DNA from: Dipteris shenzhenensis
Taxonomy: Eukaryota; Polypodiophyta; Polypodiopsida; Gleicheniales
Assembly: GCA_047967505.1 (NCBI GenBank)
Contig: CM106541.1
DNA: 64,000 bases
Strand: one strand, 5' to 3'
Below the pieces are notes generated by a model. The model had not been told where the DNA came from. It searched no databases and was given only the letters and a program-made list of their open reading frames with translations. The translations under genes and the position numbers were made by a program. This document shows, piece after piece, positions 10,596-22,500 of this stretch; position 1 is the stretch's first letter; the number at the start of each line of letters is the position of its first letter.

Positions 10596-13500
10596 GCTTT
10601 CTGACATTGAGCTACGAGGACTAGTTCCACATTGGAGTGATGAACGGTGGCAAGAGTATCAACCATTACTGCATTACTGTCGAAGCAATGGTGTACGACT
10701 CATGGCCGGTGGCACACCTCTAGAGGTATATACTCTGCTGCATTGTTGTTACATTTCCACAGGCTTTCTGCGTGTCCTCTCATGTCCTTTTTATATCTAC
10801 CGTGATACCTTTGAGGTTTTGTTATTTGTCCTGGTCTTTGTGCTTGGATGTGGTGAGAACCATGCAATTACACTCTCTAGAAATATGATTTATATGTATA
10901 ATTTTGGGGTATGTTTGTATAAAGGACAACCACCTAATGCTAAACCTCACACTGGAGTATGGATGCGAAGGACATTACAACTCTCTTCAATCTCCCATAC
11001 AAGTTGTGCACAAAGTAAAAACAGAACAGCAGATACTACAGCCAAATGAGCCTCAAGATGTCTTCGTGAGATGTATAAAACAGTGCTCCACAACTGCAGC
11101 TAAGTGCAGCCTAGAATGGCCATCCACAGGGCTAGAAAACTCAAGACAAGGACATTCAAGGGTTGCCGCTCTTTAAACAGTAAGACGTAATATATTCCAT
11201 TCAAAACAAATTAAACTAGAGGTCTGAGACTGAGAACTCTATCTCTGGCCTGTGCAATATGAATAAACAACCATGGGGTTGCACTATAATGCCACGTCAT
11301 CCCATGTTAAACACTACTGCGGATCACGGGAGCAGCACCGTTTCTTTCCTCCCAGCCAACCTTGCTGAAGCATACCAGCTGACAGAGAATTACGAATCCC
11401 AAAAACATACTTGAATCCCACATTCTCTTCTCTCTCTAGCTTCAACAAGCCCCATCTCCCTAGATGGATCTAGATGCCACATGTCATCATCACAGGGCCT
11501 TCCTAATGCAACATTTCACCCCTCTCTTGGGATGCATTAAAATCCTTTGCCCCTAGGCACATTCCTTGCATTAGGCCCTTAGCCTTAGATCCACCTAGTC
11601 TGGTGCTATCAACCCTCACCTAGGACCTTGACATTAACTCCCTCTGGATCATTTACATGAAGCGCAAACAAATAATTACAAACATAGATCCTTTAAGGGA
11701 AATGTTGACTGATTCTTCCGAGGTCATGCTACCTCGGCTAGAGCGTAACATTCCTTCCCTCTTCAGATATCAGCGTCCTCGATGATAAAATCTGGGAACA
11801 CTCTCCGCAACTGGTATACGGATTCCCAGGTAGCTTCGGATAGAGGCTGACCATGCCATGCAACCAACACCGTGGGTTTCGTATTTGCATTGTTCCTCGG
11901 TCCAGGATTGCTTGGCTTAACCACTCGGCTGAGAACCACTCCCTCTACTAATCCATTTCTTCTTAAACCCAGATTTCTTTGGATACCCATACTGGGTTCC
12001 GACCTGTACAAACCCACTTGGCCTGCTGCCCTTGGCATCTTCATAGTTCAGGGCTATGGCTATTGCATCATCTAGCGTGTTCGCGTACTTAGCTCGAACT
12101 TCCATTTTTATTTGATCATTCAATCCAAATATGAAATCTTTCACTTGGATTGATTGAGGTAGGGGTTCATCAACCTTCATTACACTCTCTTGAAACTTAT
12201 CAGTGTATTCTACCACCGATAAATTTCTCTAACAAAGGTTCCTATATTGATCCCAAGCTTGGGATGCTTCGTCAAGAGGTAAGAAGTGTTTCCTTAATTC
12301 TCTTTTAAACCCCTCCCAAGTAGTGGATGCTATACCATCTTTTTGTTGCTTAATCCACCACCTATCCGCTGCCTCACTAAACATGTGGGTGGCCTCGCAG
12401 ATCTTCTTGATGTCATTTCTGATTTCACAAATGGCGAACGCCTCGTCCCATTTGTGTAACCAGGTCTCAATGACATCGGAACTACGGTCGTTCATCCGAC
12501 CAGAATACTTTTCCGGTTTGTAATTGGCAATATTTGGTACTTTAGCCTTCCTAGGTTCGACCGTATGGACACTAGACTCCGGTTCCATTGGAGCCTTTCC
12601 CCTCTCCTCTCGACAAGGTCTGGCAGATATACTGTGTATCGCTCTCCTAAGTTCAGACTGCCCTGCATTGGCCTGCAACTGCTGTGCTAATAACTGTTGC
12701 AAGGCATCCTCAAGCAATGCAATCCTGCCAGATAAAGTGTGAGCTATTGGGCGCGACACCTGCTGGGTCGGCCGGACTCCTGACTCACCAGGGTCCCTCC
12801 TGGAAGCCCCTTTTTCTGCTTCCATTCAGTTCAATGGGTGTTTTGTTTTTTTAAAACACCGCTAGAAAACTGTATTTACAAACTGACGCAATTCAGTGTA
12901 CTGATACCCTAACACAATTCCCTATACTAGGGAATTCCTGCAATCCCAGATTCACACTGACTAGGCATTTGACACAGGCATATATCTCAAACAGCGCTTT
13001 TCCCTATCCTAGGGAAGCTCCTGCAAACTAACTCTGACTGTAGCACATAGGCATAATCTCAAGCATAATCTGTCCCTGCTACAGCATCAAAGCTTCATGC
13101 AGACTAATCACTTACGAGATCCTGTTTATGAAAGCAGAGCATCAACCGACTAAATAAAAAAAAACACGGAACTGACGGAGGTCAAAGAGAGCTCCCTGGT
13201 CATCAACAATTTCGTCACAGCCTTCTTGGATTGCGTGGCCCCTTATCCTTGCCTACGTTTTCTGATCTCAGCTCCACACTGTTCAAGCCCCTACGCTCCT
13301 GCGACAAGTCTGCAACCAATAGCTTTGCTTGAGCGTCGCTCCAGTCACAGCTTACGAGCTGGCTGCGTGGCATTGGAGATCTTTGAGCGTATGTGCGCCA
13401 GGGAAGCAGGTCAAAGCTTATTACGGGCCAGCCAGACCCGTAGCCAGATATCGGGAGATACGACGAAGAGACAAAGCGTATTTTTACAGGCTCCCCGTAA

Positions 13501-16500
13501 CCTCCGTAATCCTACGTCGCTCATCCCCGAATCATCGAAGGCCTCCCGTCAACCATTGCTAGTTCCGTCGTAGACCACGATCACTGGTTTTGTCGTAGAC
13601 CACGTCGATCTCGTCCGTCCATCCACAGGTCACAAGTGGTCGAGTCGCTACACCTACGCTCCACGCCTGCTGTCTGCTATCACCGATCCCCGCATGGACT
13701 CTCTGTCACCGAGACCGTCTTTCTCACCTAACAACCTCTTGGAGGCAGTGCGGGATGACCACCGCTCGAAATCTGTCCCCTCTCTAACTCCTAGCCTTGG
13801 GCTCTGATACCAAATATTAAACACTAAACTATTCCTACTGCGGATCACGGGAGCAGCACCGTTTCTTTCCTCCCAACCAACCTTGCTGAAGCATACCAGC
13901 TGACAGAGAATTACGAATCCCAAAAACATACGTGAATCCCACATTCTCTTCTCTCTCTAGCTTCAACAAGCCCCATCTCCCTAGATGGATCTAGATGCCA
14001 CATGTCATCATCACAGGGCCTTCCTAATGCAACATTTCACCCCTCTCTTGGGATGCATTAAAATCCTTTGCCCCTAGGCACATTCCTTGCATTAGGCCCT
14101 TAGCCTTAGATCCACCTAGTCTGGTGCTATCAACCCTCACCTAGGACCTTGACATTAACTCCCTCCCCATCATTTACATGAAGCGCAAACAAATAATTAC
14201 AAACATAGATCCTTTAAGGGAAATGTCGACTGATTCTTCTGAGGTCATGCTACCTCGGCTAGAGCGTAACATCCCAAGTGGAGTAACATGAAAAAACAAG
14301 GAACTATCCCATGTCCTCATGAATGCTATCAATCTCTCTCGAGCGGCTGCAGAGGTCCCAATGCATCTCTCCCACTGACTCTGGATAGTAAAAAGGAGGT
14401 CCCAATGCATCTCTCCCACTGACTCTGGATAGTAAAAAGGAGGTCAGTCGAAATGGAAGCCAGTATATCAGCAGCAGTGGATGCGTGTTCACCAATGACC
14501 TAATCACGAGCACCATATCTAGTGCTGGAAACCACCTCCCAAGAAGCTGAGCCCATTTGTGAAGAAGGCAGTGGGTCTTGAGATGCGATGGGAATTAAGA
14601 TCAAATCTTGAGGCTCCATGGCATAGTTAGGGGAAATGGAAACGGGGAACGGAAACAGAAACGGAAACGTTTCGGGATTTTTGAGAGGGCTGAAACGGGG
14701 GAAATGCCACGTCAGCAAGGGAGGTTTAGAAAAGGGAGTTTGGAGATGAGAACACACACATTTAGAATGCTACAGCCTACAGCCTACCTGTAACTTAAAA
14801 TATAGTGCATAATACTTACCACATGGCACAATGTCACTTAGAAGTTAGAAGTTAGAACTTAGAAGTTAGAACAAGTTACAAATTATAACTTAGAACTTGG
14901 AGCTTAGAAGTTAACTTAGCAATGAGCAATACATATTACAAATATAAATGACAAATCTGAAATCGATGAGAAAAACTGAAGATTGACAAGTTACAAAATG
15001 CCAAAGGCAATATAATATATGATTCATATATTATTATGTCTCATTGTCAAGAGTCAAGACTCAAGAGTCAAAAGTACAAAATTCAGATTCCCAAAAGCCT
15101 AGGCTCTAAGCCTTAAGGCCAACCGCTACATCACTGATGATATGATCAAAATCCATAATGTAGATTCTAGAATCTAGATAGCTCAGCTGCTCAAGAGTCC
15201 TCCTCCTCCTCCTCCTCCTCCTCCACTGCCATCTCGTCGTCGTCGTCGTCGTCGTCGTCCTCCCCCTCCTCATCATCATCAGTGAGGGTGTCGTCAAGCT
15301 TATGAAAACCAATGAACTTGTCATGAGTGTACTCCTGTCTCATCCTGTTAAGCAAACGCAAGTTTGCATTAACAAAGACAAGATCGTTCGCCTTGTGTGC
15401 TTTGAGACGGTTCCTCTTCTTTGTATGGATGTGGGCAAAGCTGATCCACATGCGCTCACAAGAGGAGGAGCTACAACCCTGGCTGAGAATCCGAATGGCA
15501 AGCGATTGCAGCTGTGGGGAATCAGCTCCATAATCCTCCCACCATGTAACAGACCCAACTCGAAATCTGAAATTTGAAAGATCATAAAATTCAGATATAT
15601 GGCAAAGCTCATGAAATCTGAAAATTATGAATCATTAAATAGTAAAATTTAAGAATTTAAATGAGTTAGGATTACCTGTCATGCTGGGCATCTGGCCATC
15701 CAAATATGCCCTCCTTATTGCGGTAATTGGTGAGCTGGTCCTTCACTATCCGGCGAGCCTCTTGCATTTGAACCATCTTCTGAAGAGTGAGGTTCCAACC
15801 ACGGACCACCTCTGCATCACTTTGTTGTGCAGTTGCCTTGTGTTGAAACTCTGGGTCCAACACAAATGCAGTCGCATGAATGGGAGAGTAGTACTGATTC
15901 CACCTAGTCACAGCCAAGTCCTCCAGCTCTTTCAACCTGTGGGGATCTTTCTCTAACTCTCTGATATTTTCTATCATACGATCCATCCCCTCATATACCT
16001 TGCCAATAAAAGGCATGTCTCCATAAACCTTTTTTAGCAACAAGACAATCGGCTTACACAAGTCATAAAAGTGTGATGCATCAGCCCAAAAGTCATCGCT
16101 GCCTATGCACAAATCGTACACCAATATCCCAAGAGCCTGCTTTGAAGTGAGCCATGCATCCCACTGTGGGCTTGCCACAACCTCTTAAGAGCAGGTCTCA
16201 TTTCAATGAGTCTGTGAAGCATCATATAATTGTATGCAAACCTTGTCTCTGCATACTTCAAAAGCTCCTTCCTTGCATAGGTGCGATACAAAGAGAGAGA
16301 AAAATGATGGCGTGTAATGAACCCAACTATCTCTCTTCCATTATCAATTACAATTTTTACCCAAGGTAATTTGCCAATGTCTTTCAACAAATTATTCAAA
16401 CAATGAGCAACACAAGAACTCCATTGAATATGAGGGTACCTTTGTTCCAATAATGCACCTGCAGCCCTATTGGTATTTTCACCCTCTGAAACCAACTCAT

Positions 16501-19500
16501 AGTTGCATATGAAACGTGTTTCATACTTGTATGAAACGCGTATGAAACGTGTAAACGTTTACACGTTTCATACGTATGAAACGCGTTTCATAAAGCCCCA
16601 ATTTTTGGGTAGGGTTCAAAAGAGGGCAAAATCACAATTTCACGCATTTCGCCGTACTTGTCCGTGCAGCCCGTACGCTCCCTCTTGCTCATTCTCGAGG
16701 TTTGTGCCCCCAATCACCCCCAATGTGCATTCAATCGTCCTTTCTACAGTCTACCCTTCTTGAATTTGGCGCTGCATCCTGTCATGCTGGCTGAAATCTG
16801 CTCTTTGAACTTTCTGATGTTTCTGAAATCTAAGTTCTAACGCTCCTCTCTTGATTCATCTGCTCATCTTGCATGCATGATGTAGGTTGGAAAGCTGCAA
16901 TTACTTTTGCTATTCTACATCGCTTTTTGCAAGCAAGAAGATGCCTCAAAAAGGTAGTGCGTTGTGGAGCAATGTCACCTTCAATTCCTTTGGTGCACAC
17001 TATGATAAGAGTGGCACAAGCAAGTGGACCTACAATTTCGTGCTGAGCCGCATCATGGGACATTTCAGAGATTGCAGGCTCACTTTTCTCGAACAAAGGG
17101 CTTTGGTATTGGCCCTTGTTCTCGTGTGCCAAAGGAGGTGTATGATGGCTTGAAGGCGTGGAAATCTAAAATGCTAGGGATTCCAATTGATAGAGTCAAT
17201 GCATGGGATGAGCTTGAATTAAATATCTCAACTATTCCAGCATCAATGAGGGAGGAGAATGACATTTTGCAGATGTCACAGTCTTCAGGCTCCACGCCCA
17301 CAGCTAAAAGAAGTGCCCTCCCCGTGTTTAAGCGAGGAGATATGAAGGCAGCCATGCAAAAGGCAGCTATGAAGGAGGCAACTAGAGAGGTAACAAAGTT
17401 GTTTGTGCAATGTGCATTCTTTCAATATTACTCGAACCGCCCGTTGGAAGTCTACTATGCGAGCTATCTCGCGTATTGGGTGTGAGTGGGAGGGTCCGAG
17501 CTATAAGACATTGCGTACAAAAGAGCTTTGCCATGAGAAAGAAGCATTGATGAGAGAGCTAGAGCCTCTGAAGGGAACATGGCAGAAGTATGGTTGCACC
17601 TTGCTATGTGATGGCTGGTCAGATGTGAGGAAAAGAAATGTCTACAACATTCTAGTTTCCTCTTGCAAAGGAACTATGTTCCTTCGTGCTATAGATGCAT
17701 CAGCTTCATGGACAGTGGTGACAGGTGCATATATATGGTCTCATTTGCGCACAGCTATTCTTGAGATTGGTGTAGCAAATGTGGTGCAGGTGATCACAGA
17801 TAATGGCTCCAATTGTGTGTCCATGGGAAGGATGCTTGAGGATGAGTTTCCCACTATTGTTTGGACACCATGTGCTTCTCATAGTTTGGATCTTGCCATT
17901 GAGGACATGGCAAAGTTGCCTTGGGTTTCTCATATATTTTCTAAAGCTTTGAGCTTGGTAAATTTTGTAACCAAAAGACCCAAGGTCTTGAGCATGTTCA
18001 GGGAAAATAGTGACCTCGAACTTTTAAAGCCCTCAAAGACACGGTTTGCTTATATGTTCATAATGTTGGAGAGGGTTGTTCAAGTGCGGCATGGCTTGCT
18101 GCGTACAGTTGTTTCTCGTGATTGGCAGCAATGGGGAGATAGGAATGAGCCCAAAGCAATTGGTTTCAGCCACATGGTCATGAGAGATGCATGGTGGGAG
18201 GAGGCTGTAGCTCTAGTGAAGACAATGAACCCCATGTACAGTGTTCTCTGATTGACAGATATGGAGGGGAGCACCATTGGGCTTCTCTATGAGTTCATGG
18301 ACAAAGTGGGGGAAGCCCTTGATGCGTGTACTCACCTATCTGCAGACAGGTATCCCGTACTCATGAGTCATCCTTTGAAGTTTAGCATTTTTCCAATTAG
18401 CAAAGTAGCATGCTTAGAATTCCTTTTAATCTATGTTTTCATTTTTTCTGAACATTATTGGTTTTGCCTTTGATTCATAATTTCTTATGAAGGATTGAAG
18501 ACCTTAAGGAGATCTAGAACACGCGTTGGGATTGGTTTAATAGGCCAATCCATACTGTTGCTCATATCCTTCATCCTCTATGGAGGAATGAGCAGCAATA
18601 TCTCGATAGAGAATTAGAGGACGGGTGGTCAGCTTATATGAGCAAGATCGTGGGAGATGATGATGATCTGCTTTTGAAGCTAGAGGATGAGCGTCTTCTT
18701 TTCTGCAACCGAAGCGGTGTTTTTGGATCACGCAATGCACAGAGAGAGGAGACTCAGCTAGCAGCAGTTTCTTGGTGGGAAAAATATGGCATTGAGGCAC
18801 CCCACTTAGTAATACTTAACCCTAGAGGCAATACTTTCTTATTACTTGAAAACATGTGGGTATAGCTCAGCAATTGGAAGCTGCCACTAAACTGTAAAGT
18901 CTGAGAATGTCTCTTGTTTTGTTTCAGAGACGCATAGCGATGCGAGTTCTCTCACAAGACTATAGCTCTGGACCTTGTGAGAGAAAATGGAGTACATGGG
19001 CCTTACTCCATACCAAGAAGAGGAACAGATTGTCCACTGTGCAATTGGAGAGGTTGGTCTTTTGCCACTGCAATCTACGATTGCTCGAGCAAATGAACTA
19101 CCCCATTGAGCCTTGGCAGGTGAATCCCTACAAAATCGACATCACAAAGTGCAAGGAGATGCCGGTGATTCCACCTGAGGAGGGGGATATCTACGCCATG
19201 TTGTATGAGGAGATCACGGCTTCATCTCACCACACCCGATCCTCCTAGGCAGCTGGTGCCAGTACTTCAATTGCACCTGCATCTCATGTGGATGCTTTTT
19301 ATGAGTCTTCTGGGAGTTCCAGTAGCAGTGAGGAGGAGGCTGATGAGGACATGGATTTGGTTGAGGAGGAAGATGCTGACATTGATGATGAGGCTTGACT
19401 TTTGATTTGTGACTTTGTCACTTGTGACTTATTATTGATAGACAGTATTTTGAATTCCAGTTGTAGTTTGACCTTTTTACCTTCATGGTCCATCACCATG

Positions 19501-22500
19501 GAGGTCTTGGGAGGTTCATTGATGACTCTAGTTTTTATTATTATCAGTATTCAATATGTGTGATCAGTATGATCAAGATTCAATTATCAATATGTATGAT
19601 CATTCAGTATGTATGTGTGAAGATGATCATTGAGTACTCTAATATGTATAATGTATGATCATTGATGACTAGCTTTTTGTATAATCAGGATTCAGTATGT
19701 ATGGTGCTTATACTTGATATGTATGTTTTTTGTATCATGTATGCACTATGGAGTCACTTACAATCTTTATTTGCACATTTTTGTATATGGCATGATGCAT
19801 ACCCTAGGTCTGAATGCACATATTTTCACATTCCGAATGAAACCCGTTTCATTCATTTTTCGAAACCCGTTTGAAACCTCCCGTTTCAGAAACTCCTGGC
19901 AACTATGAACCAACTGCACAACATTAGACGGGCCCACATACTCCACTGCATCTGCCCATATCTGCATCAAAACATTTGCTGTTTTTTGTTGTACTCCGCA
20001 CTCTATGGAGTGTATGTACAAAGAAGATCCTCTGCAATATGCCAAAATACCCTCTAGTGATCGACTACATACATCACTCCAGCCATCTGCTACCAAAGTG
20101 ACCCCATACTTATGCCATTTCTCCTTAACAGGCTGAATGGCCTCATTAACTGCCTTCACCTCATCCTCTAGAAGCTTTCCCCTCAATGCATCAAAAGTGG
20201 GAGGGGTGTATGTGGGCCCAAAGGCTGTAATTTCAGTCACCATCTCCTTGAAATAAGTAGACAGTGCCACATTGAAACTAATCCCATTCGAGTAAAAGAA
20301 ACGGGCCACGGCTGCATCTACCTGTGCCTTCCTTTGTGGATGCCATGTAGTATAAAGGGTGCTTTGCCTTCGTGTAGGTGGGAGAGGTGAAGGAGATGCA
20401 ATAGGAGTAGAACCTGAAGCTCCAAGAACATGTGCACTCCCAGAAGATGAAATTGTAGTAGCAGCAGCAGAGGGAAGAAGACTCCTTTTTACAGTAGCCA
20501 TATGAGCACCTGAAGTAGCTCCTCCACAAGTGGATGCAATATTCCTACCTTTCTTCACGGAAGGAAATGCCTGGACCTCTCGTGCCAACCTTGCTTTCTC
20601 TTCCTCGGATATTTCATTGCATATTGTAATCCCCTCTCCCTTTGATGCCAAGAAGATGGGCCTTCACCCTATCAGGAATCCCACCTCTTTTCGATCCACA
20701 ACGCCTGCACATGAACTTGCGAGTGCCTCCTTTCTTGGAGTCGTAGGCACCCAGGAGATCGACTTGACTCCACCAAAAATCTGATTGGGTGAATTCTACC
20801 TCAGAATGAGACTCAGGGGTAGGGTGTCTTGAAGCCATGGAAGCTTGTTGCTTGAAAGGGGGGCTGAAACTGCAAAGAGAGCCAAGGGTTGAAAGAGAGG
20901 GCTGAAACTTGAAAGTGGGGCCAGACAGAGGAGGGAACAGAAGGCTGAAAGAGAGGGCTGAGAGAGGGGGCTGAAGGAGGGCTGAAGGAGGGCTGGAGGG
21001 GAGTAGATGATGATGGAGGGCTGAAGCAAGCTGCAAGAGAGAAAGGAGAGGAAAGGAGTGAATGGGGCTGAAGGAGGGCTGGAAAACCTTGAGGATGGAG
21101 AGAGTATGTACTATGAGGCTGAAGGAGTGGAAGGAGGCCAAAATCGGAAGCAGAAAGACAAAAAACGGGGCTGGCGGCGGATTTCGCAAGATGTTGGAGA
21201 CCTAGCAGCCTGTCTTGTCTGAAACGTCATGTTTCAGGGCTCTGAAACGCGTTTCAGACTCTCTTATAAGTTGCCACGCATGTTGTTCAGGGATTTGCTT
21301 CTATCAAAGCGAGCCACGAGATGGCTCTAGACCCTAGCAAGAAACAATATTCGGTAGTAGACCATCTGGTATTCCAGGGTGTTACTTGTCTGTTACATAA
21401 TCCAATAATCACAACTACCTTCGAGATACTTGAGTACCATCATGCCGACCATTTAGTGTGTCACTTTTGGCTTGGATGGGAACTAGCATAGTAATCCCAG
21501 TAAGAAATTGATAATTAGTTGTTTATTGATCAATACATCAAAATTACCAATACATCAACTACCAATACTTAGTATCGACTAACTATGATGTGTCCTCATT
21601 GCTAAGCTTACAATCTTGATCTGGGTTACACTTTGAAAGTGCAGCGGAATGCAAATAACAAATTGAGAGCACACCAAGCAAACTTGAATAGAAGACAAAT
21701 GTGATAGAAGGAGAGACAATTGACACCTGTCGATAAGGGAAAAAACTCACATGGAATGCTGAGAAAAACCTCAAGAACAAGGGCAAGGGGCCCTATATAG
21801 GGGTGATGCCACTGCATAGTCGGCCTGGCTGACCAACAGGTCGTCCTCCGGCATTGGTACCCTGGCAATATTGTGATAAGATGCCCCTGCCCTAGTAGTG
21901 GTCCAGTACCCTCCTAACCTGATAATCTACCTTACATTGGGTGGGCACACCCACAAAGCATCCCTCACTCCCTACTGTACATAAACGAGATGTCAAACTT
22001 TAACACCGCCTCTCAGCTTCTAGATGTCGGATCACCCAAGGAGCTGGTGTGTCACTGGAATATCTACAGGAACATCAGAAGAACCCCCTCTTGGCTTTAA
22101 ACAGCCTAAAAAAGATTGCCTTCGATCCTACACTGTATGCTTCTAGGCTTTGGGTACAATTGGCTGGTTGCAATCTCCTCATGTCAGCTACTCTGTAACT
22201 TGATCCTCCTTCAGTGTCGTCAATGAACCCACGATCCAATTGGTGTTGCTGCTGCCACAAGATCCGTACGAAAGCCTGATGGCCAAGGTTTCTGCATCAC
22301 TGAGCCCATTAGTCCCCTTTGGAGACCTCCGGTCCAATAAGGTATGCGGCAACATAGATCAATGAACCTCCATGATCACAAGGCATGCAACTGCTCCTAT
22401 GGATTAACTATTGTTTTTAGGTCCCCATGCTGGCAATCCTCAGCACGCTCTAGGTCCTCTGAGCAACCCATAAACCAACCGCTGTTGTGACATGGAAAGC

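Larger units (their letters stand above)
11305..14271 (-). mobile_element. Internally deleted Ty3/gypsy chromovirus with LTRs and TSD
   Basis: On the minus strand the 5' LTR is 14271-13815 and the 3' LTR is 11750-11305 (457 and 446 bp). They start TGTTACG; the 3' copy ends TTTAACA and the 5' copy TTTAATA. The TCCCA target duplication lies at 11300-11304 and 14272-14276. The primer site TGGTATCAGAGC (minus) is at 13801-13812, two bases inside the 5' LTR. The polypurine tract is at about 11751-11762. Between the LTRs only gag and a chromodomain stub remain; protease, RT, RNase H and integrase are missing. Confidence 0.96.
14622..21265 (-). mobile_element. Outer hAT transposon (defective), interrupted by a second hAT
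   Basis: Minus-strand pieces of one hAT transposase lie at 20838-20614 (BED finger), 20651-19916, 16489-15672 and about 15571-15191, on both sides of the inner hAT. The left end CATAGTTAGGGG at 14622 resembles the inner element's CATAGTTGC terminus. No matching right terminus or 8-bp duplication was found, so 21265 is only the last GAAACG/CGTTTC subterminal motif. Noncoding 14760-15110 contains TTAGAAG repeats. Confidence 0.75.

Noticed and set aside
13226-13573. 115-codon plus-strand ORF
   Set aside because: It lies antisense in the gypsy leader, shows no domain, and overlaps another frame of the same kind.
15191-15262. Stand-alone acidic repeat protein
   Set aside because: The Asp/Glu run is the tail of the outer hAT transposase exon.
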